This document shows, piece by piece, positions 44,817 through 53,152 of a stretch of DNA of 64,000 nucleotides. Position numbers and translations under genes: made by a program. The notes beneath the pieces were generated by a model. The model was not told the origin of the DNA, did not search any database, and saw only the letters and a program-made list of their open reading frames with translations. Where the stretch lies: positions 310,001-374,000 of the forward strand of contig NW_020167542.1 of NCBI RefSeq assembly GCF_001641265.1, written 5' to 3'. This DNA comes from Pseudogymnoascus destructans. Its lineage: Eukaryota; Ascomycota; Leotiomycetes; Thelebolales; Thelebolaceae. How positions within the stretch are numbered: the first letter of the stretch is position 1; the number at the start of each line of letters is the position of its first letter.

Positions 44817-46201
44817 ATGCCTGTCGGAATACACAACTTCCTCCCGTCGTCTATGGCGTGTACGTCCCCCATCTCCCAGCTAACCCGCTCTACCCCAAAC
44901 TGACCCCAAGCCCCAGCGGAGTGCAAGAAATGCAGCAAGATCTTGGCATCATTCGTGGATCCACGACAGTCCTTCGCCCCCGATAAAGTCATCCCCCCCA
45001 GCGTCCTCGCAAACGCAAAGGTCCGTTCCATCCCCCAGCTAATTTCCCGCGGTACGACGAAGCTAATCCAAGCTCCAGGGCCTCGCGATCATCACCGTCC
45101 TCAAAGCCGGCTTCCTAGGCTCGGCACGATACGGAAACGGGATTGTGGTGGCACGACTCTCCGACGGATCGTGGTCTGCTCCGTCAGCGATCGGTCTCGG
45201 TGGCGCAGGCTTCGGTGGACAAATCGGCTTCGAACTGACGGACTTCGTCTTCGTCCTGAACGATGCATCGGCCGTAAAGGCGTTCTCACAACAGGGCTCC
45301 CTCACACTCGGCGGCAACGTGTCACTAGCCGCAGGTCCAATCGGTCGTAATGCCGAAGCCGCCGGCGCAGCGAGCTTAAGGGGCGTAGCGGGCGTGTTCA
45401 GTTACTCGAAAACGAAAGGCCTATTCGCCGGCGTGTCACTAGAGGGATCCGCAATCGTAGAGCGGAGAGACGCAAACGAGAAGCTATATGGGCAGCGCTT
45501 CACAGCCTCCCAGCTGATGGAGGGTAGTGTGCGCCCGCCCCCAGCAGCACAGCCGCTCATGCAGGTGCTGAACTCGCGGGTCTTCGCCGGCGCGGGAAGC
45601 ACAGACGCGATGTACAACGACATCCCCGTCTACGACAACAACCAAGACGACGTGGTGTGGGAGGGCCGCTCGGGGTCCGCATACAACGAGGGCGTCGGCC
45701 GTGACAGGAGCGTAGGCAACGACAACAACGGGCGGGACTCGTACGGCGCGGCGCCGAAGCGCGCGAATACCTGGGCGGACGACGTGTATGATCCGCCTAG
45801 CAGGACGGGGACGCAACGCAGCCAGACTAGGGCGGAGGACTACGAGTATCAGGACACGCCGTTCCGGGCGCCGTCGGGGAGGGTTGGGCCCGGAAGGCCG
45901 GCGGCGCCGAAGCCGGCGTTTGCGGGGAAGGCGGGGGGGTTGCAGAAGGATCAGGCGGTGGCGCTGTTTACGTTTGATGCGGATCAGCCGGGGGATTTGG
46001 GGTTTAAGAAGGGGGATGTTATTACGGTGACGAAGAAGACGGAGAAGGCGGAGGATTGGTGGTATGTTTGACCTTTTTTTTTTTCCGTCGCTACCTATCC
46101 AAAGGGGGGGAGTCCTTAACTAACATTTTCTCCGCAGGACCGGAACTCTAAACGGCAAATCGGGTATCTTCCCTAGCAACTACGTGGAGATGAAGAAGTA
46201 G
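44817..46201 (+). CDS. YSC84: SYLF and SH3 domain protein (Ysc84/Lsb3 family)
   Basis: There are four exons, 44817-44859, 44917-45020, 45079-46061 and 46138-46201, giving 397 residues. The product binds actin and phosphoinositides at endocytic sites. The SYLF domain covers residues about 1-225. It starts MPVGIHNFLPSSM, then KILASFVDPRQSF, PPSVLANAKGLAIITVLKAG, GNGIVVARLSDGSWSAPSA and GFELTDFVFVLND. A linker of ~110 residues rich in Gly, Arg, Asp and Pro follows. The C-terminal SH3 domain (AVALFTFDADQPGDLGFKKG, WWTGTLNGKSGIFPSNYVEM) is split by the last intron. The domain order and length match the family. Confidence 0.95.
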
Positions 46202-47191
46202 ACAGACAAGAGAAGAGCTCACAGGCAACAAACACAAAGCAAACGGTCGTTTATTTAGAAAGACACGGTTCGGGCACATTTATTTGAATCGCTGGTTTTC
46301 AGGGGCCTTTTTCCGTTTCTTCTTCTTCTCGCTCACAGGTTGGTGTCCGCGGACGTATGTGCGTGATATCCAGTTGAGCCTCTTGCATAGATGCGGGGGG
46401 GGGTTCTGGAGGTAGGGTATATACTACTTGGTTCTTTTTTTAAACAGAGTTTGGCTTTTGTTGAGGTTGAGATGTGCGGATTAGGAGTGATTCCCCGTCA
46501 TAGCGATGGTGTAGCGTTTTATTCTGAAACATACTTTTGACGTTGGGATATATGTCTGCCGCTACAAACCCATTGTGCCAGCTCATTGTGACCACTCACA
46601 GTACAGCCATAGGCTAGACGAAGGAGAACCAGAGACACGCTGGTATCCCAAGAAAAGGGGTTGGTTAGTTAGCATGCTCAAACCTAGTCCTGTGTTAGCC
46701 GGGCTGCCATCTGCCAAATTACTTAAGCAACCTCACTTAACGGCTGTAGATTATGGTATCTTGCGGGATGGTACCATGGCAGCTGTGGCGGCATGGGGTC
46801 GCTGGATTTCGCGACAGTATTCGTCGCGAGATCAGGTGGCTAGGCTGCCGTCGCGTAACCCCGCGTCTTGAGGTAAGACGGTTTTGACGATTTTGGATTA
46901 GATTTGTGATGATTGGAGGATGTTTTGTGGTTATAATCTGGTTGATTTCTCACCGTAGATGCCTGGGGAATTCATTCTGACGTCGTCCAGTGAAGTGTTT
47001 GAAGTATCAAAGATACATGGGCTGGAGCGTATAAGCCGGAATGCGAGATATCTGGAATGAATATAAATATCAAGGGAAATCTCATCAATGAATCCTCCTT
47101 TCCTCATCATCTTCACCTCCTCATTCTAACTTGAGGACCAATTCAACAACGACAATATCAGCAACAGACCTGTCTTCAATCCCCTTTCAAA
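46202..47191. other. Intergenic region, YSC84 to DUF899 gene
   Basis: About 990 bases. A plus-strand frame at 46575-46871 (98 codons) has no recognisable similarity and no neighbouring signals, so it is not called. TA-rich sequence around 47060-47110 precedes the next start and may be its promoter. Confidence 0.4.
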
Positions 47192-47945
47192 ATGTTCAAA
47201 GTAAGCTATCCCCAACCCACATCTTTCCCCCCCAATCTAACATCCTGTACAGGAAGCAACACACAAAGAATGGGTAGAAGCCCGCAAAGCCCTCCTTGAA
47301 AAGGAGAAGGCCCTTACTAAAGCCAGCGACGAGCTCGCCTCCCTCCGCCGCCAGCTTCCCCACGTCAAAGTCGAAAAATACACCTTTGAAGGTCCCAATG
47401 GCAAGCTCAATTTATTAGACCTCTTCCAAGGCCGCAAACAACTCATAATCTACCACTTCATGTTCTCCCCCACCTCCACCACCGGCTGTGTCGGCTGCTC
47501 CTTCTTCGCCGACAACATCCCCGCCTACCTCCAGCACCTTCACTCCCGCAACGCAACCCTCGTTCTCGTTTCCCGCGCCCCCTACGACGTGATTGCCCGC
47601 TTCAAGGAGCCGATGGGTTGGACGATGCCCTGGTACTCATCGTTCGAGTGGGATTTCAACTACGATTTCCAAGCCACGAATGATTCAGCCGTGGCGCCCA
47701 TGATGGCGAACTGGGAGAGTGCGGAGGCGCTCAGAGAGAGGGGGAAGGGGGGGCATATTGAGGGGAAGCAGAGCGGGGTTAGTGTGTTTATTGTTGGGCC
47801 GGGGGGAGGGGTTTATCATACGTATTCGACGTTTGCGAGGGGGGTGGATGGGTTTTTGGGGACGAATCATCTTTTGGATGTTACGCCGCTTGGGAGGCAG
47901 GATTGGGAGTTTTGGAAGTATCATGATGAGTATGAGGATGATTAG
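47192..47945 (+). CDS. DUF899 thioredoxin-like protein
   Basis: There are two exons, 47192-47200 (9 nt, encoding MFK) and 47253-47945, giving 233 residues. It belongs to the DUF899 (AhpC/TSA-like) family of thioredoxin-fold proteins. The start HKEWVEARKALLEKEKAL, the following RRQLPHVKVEKYTFEG and the sentence YHFMFSPTSTTGCVGCSFFA (a CxxC) are typical of the family. So are NATLVLVSRAP and MGWTMPWYSS. The mid-part GVSVFIVGPGGGVYHTYSTFA and ending GRQDWEFWKYHDEY also fit. The function of these proteins is not established. A redox role is inferred from the fold and CxxC. The 3' half switches to unusually G-rich codons (47720-47900). Confidence 0.9.
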
Positions 47946-48321
47946 AGGCACGCATATGTCTCATGGGGACTACTACGAAAATTTGGACTGGGGGTGATAT
48001 GCTGAGTCCTAGCTTGATTGGCACGGGGGTGTGCTGTTTAGTATGGGTTAATTTATTCCGTTAATTTGAAATGTTATCCGCGTAGAATTGCTTTTTCCAT
48101 GCTAAAATCATCGGCTACTCGATAAGTACCTTAATGAGAACCCCCTTTCAAGAATGAAAGGGGGTCCACTAAAACTTTACAAGATCCAACGTGCAGCAGC
48201 CCTTCAACCCTTTAGTACGTGTCATATCACATTGGTTCAGAGGGTGGTTTGCCTTTTGATCGCCAAAAAATCCATATATATTAAATATCCTAAATATCTC
48301 ATCACAAATATATACATAACT
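47946..48321. other. Convergent intergenic region
   Basis: 376 bases between the DUF899 gene and the chitosanase stop. A hairpin-like pair CCCCCTTTCA/TGAAAGGGGG at 48141-48164 may help 3' end formation. AT-rich sequence follows to 48320. Confidence 0.5.
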
Positions 48322-49558
48322 CTACGCGCACTTGCCGCTGACGCAGGCCCAAGGATCAGAGCAGTCATCGTTCGTCTTGCAGCTAGTTCCCTTGCAGTGT
48401 CCCGCCCAGGCGCAGGTCGGAACTGGAGCTGGAGCTGGGCCGCTGTTGTCAGTGTCGCACTTGCCGCTGACGCATGCCCAAGGATCAGAGCAGTCATCGT
48501 TCGTCTTGCAGCTAGCTCCCTTGCAGTGTCCCGCCCAGGCGCAGGTCGGAACTGGAGATGGAGCTGGGCCGCTGTTGTCAGTGTCGCACTTGCCGCTGAC
48601 GCATGCCCAAGGATCAGAGCAGTCATCGTTCGTCTTGCAGCTAGCTCCCTTGCAGTGTCCCGCCCAGGCGCAGGTCGGAACTGGGACGCTGCCGCCAGTA
48701 GTGGTTGGCGATGGTCCGGGACCGGGACCGCCGCCGCCTCCAATACGCTGGATGAGCTTGTTGCCCTGAGCAGTCAAGCTGTCCTGAAAGGCCTTGGCGG
48801 TTGAGGCCTTCCAGTTGGCACCCTTGGCACCAGGGACGGCATCAGAGCCGGGGAAGGCAATGTAGAGGACATCCAGCTCGCTGTGTCCGTTATCGCCATC
48901 GACTTTGTCCTTGCCGAAGCAGAGGGTGGCAATAGCGAGGGAAGCCTCGCCAACCATAGGTGGTCCATCATCGCCATTCTGGTCAGCCCAGACTCCGTAG
49001 AACAGCTGGTTGTTGCAGACAACGGCGACGATGCTGAGAGGCTCGATTCCGTAATCGGTTGGGTGAAAAGTGGTGTACCCAGGTTTCCCTTGGTCGGCAT
49101 AGTTTCCGAGAACAACGTAAGAGTGGATATAAGAGTCGACATCTTTAATTCCGACGTTGTATCTAGCAATCTGCTCAATATATGAAGACTGGGGCTGGGT
49201 GTCTTGCGAAGCCTCGCATCTGCCATCGCTGTATGGGCTCTTGATGATGCCGTCACAGTCAATATCCATATCGGCGAGCTGGCCATTCTTTCCCTGAATG
49301 TAGAGGACGTTGTAATCGGCCATGTGGTCGCCACAGTAGCTGAAGTCTTGGGGTTGTTAGCTACGAACAATAATTCAAGGCGAACGCCCTACCCTTCGCG
49401 CCACCGTCAAGAGCATAGAACCCTGACTTGAGAGCCTTGCTGCAAGATCCCTTGCTCTTGATGCCATCGTAGAAGGTCTTGACGTTGGCGGGGATGGAGC
49501 CAGCGTAAGAGCTTCCGGCAAGGAGGCCAGTGACGAGGGCGGCGTTTGTGAGAAGCAT
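48322..49558 (-). CDS. Secreted GH75 chitosanase with triplicated Cys-rich tail
   Basis: There are two exons on the minus strand, 49558-49393 and 49346-48322, giving 396 residues. The product hydrolyses chitosan outside the cell. The signal peptide is residues 1-19 (LLTNAALVTGLLAGSSYA). The fungal chitosanase domain runs to about residue 245. It includes LKSGFYALDGG, FSYCGDHMADYNVLYIQG, the acidic catalytic-region motif LADMDIDCDGIIKSP, IHSYVVLGNYADQG and VVCNNQLFYGVWAD. A Gly/Pro linker (RIGGGGGPGPGPSP) then leads to three copies of a 43-residue module. Each contains CAWAGHCKG, SCKTNDDCSDPWACVSGKC and a DNSGPAP-type spacer. The six Cys per module suggest a disulfide-rich carbohydrate-binding or linker unit. 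That is inference. Confidence 0.94.
48329..48683 (-). repeat. 129-bp coding tandem repeat in chitosanase tail (2.75 copies)
   Basis: The unit boundary CACTTGCCGCTGACGCA recurs at 48329, 48458 and 48587, exactly 129 bases apart. The copies are nearly identical at the DNA level, including silent positions. Only a few substitutions are visible (for example GGCCC/TGCCC and GTTCC/GCTCC). This indicates recent duplication or gene conversion. The reading frame is kept because 129 is divisible by 3. Confidence 0.96.
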
Positions 49559-49635
49559 TTTGATAATTATACTGAATAATATGAATCAATTGAAGGGTCT
49601 GATGGGATGCTTCTCAACTGAAGGAAACGCCCCCA

Positions 49636-49643
49636 TATTTATA
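49636..49643 (-). promoter_or_regulatory. TATA box of the chitosanase gene
   Basis: On the minus strand this reads TATAAATA, 77 bases upstream of the chitosanase ATG. It is a good position for a TATA element in an inducible secreted-enzyme gene. Confidence 0.6.
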
Positions 49644-51274
49644 GTTGAAGCATTGCAGTGAGGAGGGGATCTCCATGAGCAGGGGTGCTGCGGCCCGAGG
49701 ATGATCTTTGGGATATAGAGTTGGCCAAACGACGGTTTAGAGAGCTTGTGTCCGTCCACATTTGGATAAAGTTTGACCTCGCAAATACCTCCATAGCCAA
49801 TGCCAGTCCTGCAGCACGTGTCCAGCACGTGTTGATTGATGGACTAATGAAGCCGAGCGTGTCTGTTCTGTTAAGTGGTAGCTTTGGGGTCAACACCATC
49901 TACAGCAAGTTAGTTTGCTGCAAGGTCTGGGGTCGACGCTGTTTCAACGTCCCGCTCCTCGGGGTTCATATCTCCGGCATCGGGTCGGTCGGCCATCACA
50001 GCGACGGCCTGATCAATATTCCCATGTGAACTCCTTAATGCAGGTAACTCTAAGAGAACAAGTTAGTTATAGGTTAGTGGAGTTGATCCGCTCTCCTAAC
50101 GCCACTGCATAACGTAGCTTTTCCCGTTGAGCTTAAGCATTGTGACGGGGCAGGCCTCAGCATTATCCAGGGGAGTCGACCAATCGCCAAACATGCTTTA
50201 GTTTCCCGGCCCGAAACATATCCCATTGTCCCTGATCTCCGTCTCTTAAAAAAGCATACCTTAAGTGGCAGGGCCACCTTGAAGGCTGCAAGCGAACTCA
50301 AAGCCACTATAATTTCATTTTGAGCGGGGTCCCGCAGTGGCGTGGGCTTAGCTTGTCCCTTCATCTTGATGGGGACCCTTTATTGGCGTGAACATCACCC
50401 GTTGTCGCCGACTGCAGTGCTTTAAATCGGTTAGCTTCAGTAGTATGGCACCCTGCAGGTGGTGAAGATGATGTTCAAGGGAATTCGGCGATTTAGAAAT
50501 ATCGCCGTATCGGTGATCCAGACACTAGTTCCCCGTCTCGGTAAACATTGCCGTTTGGGCATGAACTCAACTCCAGCATCCTAATTCCCGCAATGTGTCT
50601 CCATCGGAAGGATTCCTACGGAATTTCACGCGAGGTGGAACTGACGGCACTCATGAGGGGCTCGCAGCTCACCGTCCTCTCCTTTTTGCCAATGGCAACT
50701 TTCGTCGGGAACGGCCGCGGCGATGCGGCTTACCGAGTCCAAGACCCTATTCCGAAAACCTTAATGCGTCCCCCTCAATAAAAGTCCAAATGAATCGCTG
50801 CATCCGCCTGTCGGGCTGGCCTGTTTTGATCATCTGTGATATATTTTGACTGGGCCAACTCAAGACTTAGAGTTCTTTGGACCCTTCGCTTGCTCTGGTA
50901 TAGGAGAAGTCGTGAACCTCGCGTATTGAGGACAATTCCTGATTACCGGGCGCGTGCAACGGCGCCGTTCTTGGTCTCTTAGGTCGTCTGCCATGCCACC
51001 ACAGCCCCTTTTCACTCCTAGACCAAGCCATCACTTACTAAACCTCAGCAGGCACCAAGTGTGCTTCCACTGAAAAATAGACAATGTCCAACTACTGTAA
51101 ATGTGGAATTGGGACATGATGTAGGGAATTTGTTGATGGTGGACTCTGACAGTGGATGAATAGAGAGAATATTGAGAGGAAATGATCTATAATACCATTG
51201 AGTTGAGAGTAACGTACAAGGGTAACTTTACTAATTGTGTTGAAAGATGAAAGCTGTAATATAAATATTATTTC

Positions 51275-51303
<29 letters not shown>
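51275..51303 (+). repeat. 29-base homopolymer A run
   Basis: Twenty-nine consecutive A residues are preceded by ATATTATTTC and followed by TCCCAAGC. No target-site duplication is visible around it, so a retroposed tail is not proven. Confidence 0.9.
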
Positions 51304-51308
<5 letters not shown>

Positions 51309-51533
51309 AGCTCTTTTATATTGTGGGATCAATTTGCCAATAACTGCATTTTAGGCAGCGACAATGGGCATGCCAAGGAGCTTCATTGATTACTTAAAAT
51401 AAGATTAAGGACAGAGCAATAGTGCCCAATTGGATATTTATTCCCCTCATAGCAAACATAAACATTCCATCTTAGACATACTTTCTACGGACCATTGCCG
51501 TATTTATGAGAACACAACGTCGGCCAACACAAA

Positions 51534-52637
51534 ATGCGACCCCGCCGTCGTAGGTTGTGGCAGCAAAACTCTCCAATAGCACCATACAGCGGCAGCAGCG
51601 ACGATGACTCACCAGGTGATCTCAGCGACGCCGATGAGTCCAATTACTCTGATGGATCGGTTGGATCCAACTTCATGCCCGAATCCTTGATATCACAGCA
51701 ATATACAAATGTCACCGATATCCCTTCTCCAGTCGAGGAAGACATTATTATCGAGCCCGTAGATAGCCCACATCAGGAGGGCAACATTATCGAGTCCATA
51801 GAAAGCCCCGAGCCATCCGCTAGAGAAGTCCTACCAGAAGAATCAATTTTACCTTCTCATTCAATAACCTCAGGACCCCAAACAGACCACATCATGGCCG
51901 ACACCGCCCTCCCACCAAACGCCGAACCATCATCCGACGCTTCCTCACGCACACTAGGCCGTGAAACCCCCTCCTCAAACCCAGGCACCTCTTCCGACCC
52001 CCCCTCCTCGGACGATGAAGTCACAGACCGGTGCTACGGCTTCCTACTCCTTCATTACCCCAAGACTCTTCCCGCAGCTCTAGACACCATCTCCGTCCTC
52101 CTCATCTACCAACGGCGGCCGCACGGGTTGCATCCTTACTGGGGCTTCCCCAAAGGCCATCCCGAGCCCGAAGACCGGAGTGATTGGGAATCAGCCTCAC
52201 GTGAACTTCTTGAGGAGACGGGGTTGAGCCCCGAACGCGTGAAGCCGATTACGCCGTCTGAATTTTCCCCGCCTTTGCCGGATTCGGTGGCGGGGTTGAG
52301 GCCGGAATTCATGAGTGTTATCTCGCAGTACCCTAGTTTTGATGGTGGGATTAAGGAAGTAACATACTTCTTGGCTCGGGTGGCGGAAATGGAGAAATTG
52401 ACTGAGCAGGTGGAGGAGCTGGTGGAGTGTCGGTGGGTGAAGTTGAGTGAGGCGCGGGAGTTGGTTAATATTAAGCCGGTGCGGAGAGTACTGGAGAAGC
52501 TGATAGGACTAGTTTCTTCGGGTCCAAAGGAGGTGATATCCAGGAGTGACTGGATTCGTTGGAAGGAAGTTGATGCGTTGGATGATAATGGGATGCCGAG
52601 ACAATGGCGCACGGTGGGGTTTTGTACTCCAGAGTAG
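51534..52637 (+). CDS. Nudix hydrolase with acidic N-terminal extension
   Basis: Single exon of 367 residues. The C-terminal ~200 residues form a Nudix domain, most like diadenosine-polyphosphate/diphosphoinositol-polyphosphate hydrolases. Key segments are CYGFLLLHY, ISVLLIYQRRPHGLHPYWGF and the Nudix box. The box starts PKGHPEPEDRSDWESAS and ends RELLEETGL. The catalytic RExxEE core is intact. The spacing from the first Gly is one residue longer than the G-x5-E-x7-RE consensus, and Glu is near rather than exactly at the expected place. The N-terminal ~150 residues are acidic and Ser/Pro-rich (SDDDSPGDLSDADESNYSD) and look disordered. The start could alternatively be the internal Met in HIMADTAL at about 51895, which gives a compact enzyme. 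Confidence 0.85.
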   Translation: MRPRRRRLWQQNSPIAPYSGSSDDDSPGDLSDADESNYSDGSVGSNFMPESLISQQYTNVTDIPSPVEEDIIIEPVDSPHQEGNIIESIESPEPSAREVLPEESILPSHSITSGPQTDHIMADTALPPNAEPSSDASSRTLGRETPSSNPGTSSDPPSSDDEVTDRCYGFLLLHYPKTLPAALDTISVLLIYQRRPHGLHPYWGFPKGHPEPEDRSDWESASRELLEETGLSPERVKPITPSEFSPPLPDSVAGLRPEFMSVISQYPSFDGGIKEVTYFLARVAEMEKLTEQVEELVECRWVKLSEARELVNIKPVRRVLEKLIGLVSSGPKEVISRSDWIRWKEVDALDDNGMPRQWRTVGFCTPE

Positions 52638-53152
52638 TTTTTTTAATCAGCAAGAAGGAAATGTTATCACTTCAACTGCCTGATGTTGTATTTAAAGCTT
52701 CACATTATTGAGGTAGGGCCAGCCAAGGCATATAGCTACCGTATATAAATCTTCGGTGCTCACAGGGGCGGGCTTTTTTGAGAAAGAATGTTGCAGTATA
52801 TTCTACTGGTCGAAGGGGAATCAAAGATGTAATAGACAGAAGCACAATGATGCGAGAATTGGTGGTGTGGCGAAATAGAAATCTCTCTAATTATCAGCTG
52901 TAAAATATAAAGCTCTATCCTAGCTCTAGTATGTAGCTAATCTGCTATCTAATATCAATTTTCCAATGCCCCAGGGTATAAGAACAATATCCAGCCAAGC
53001 AAGTAGCCCAAGTGAATCTATCCCCAGCAACCGTAAGCACCCATAACAATTAAACCCCCAATGAATAGCATATGACCATAGCTGCGCGCCCCTTCTCTCA
53101 ACCTCGCCGTCAAAATCATAACAATCCTCCGTCCAATCCATCCCGCATCACA
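52638..53152. other. Convergent intergenic region
   Basis: 515 bases, AT-rich, between the Nudix stop and the stop of the Rec114-like gene. A minus-strand frame at 52926-53141 has no recognisable content. Nothing else is seen. Confidence 0.45.

Larger units (their letters stand above)
49559..51533. other. 2-kb non-coding stretch between chitosanase and Nudix gene
   Basis: No supported gene is present on either strand. The left part is the chitosanase promoter with a TATA box. The middle (49900-50960) has normal GC content and several frames shorter than 100 codons without recognisable content, so it could hide an untranslated RNA or a decayed gene. The right part is AT-rich and contains a 29-base A run (51275-51303). 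Confidence 0.45.

Noticed and set aside
46575..46871. 98-codon plus-strand open frame
   Set aside because: There is no similarity that I recognise, no codon bias like its neighbours and no promoter signal.
48154..48804. Plus-strand 216-codon and 145-codon open frames with internal repeats
   Set aside because: They are antisense shadows of the 129-bp chitosanase repeats. A repeat length divisible by three keeps several frames open at once.
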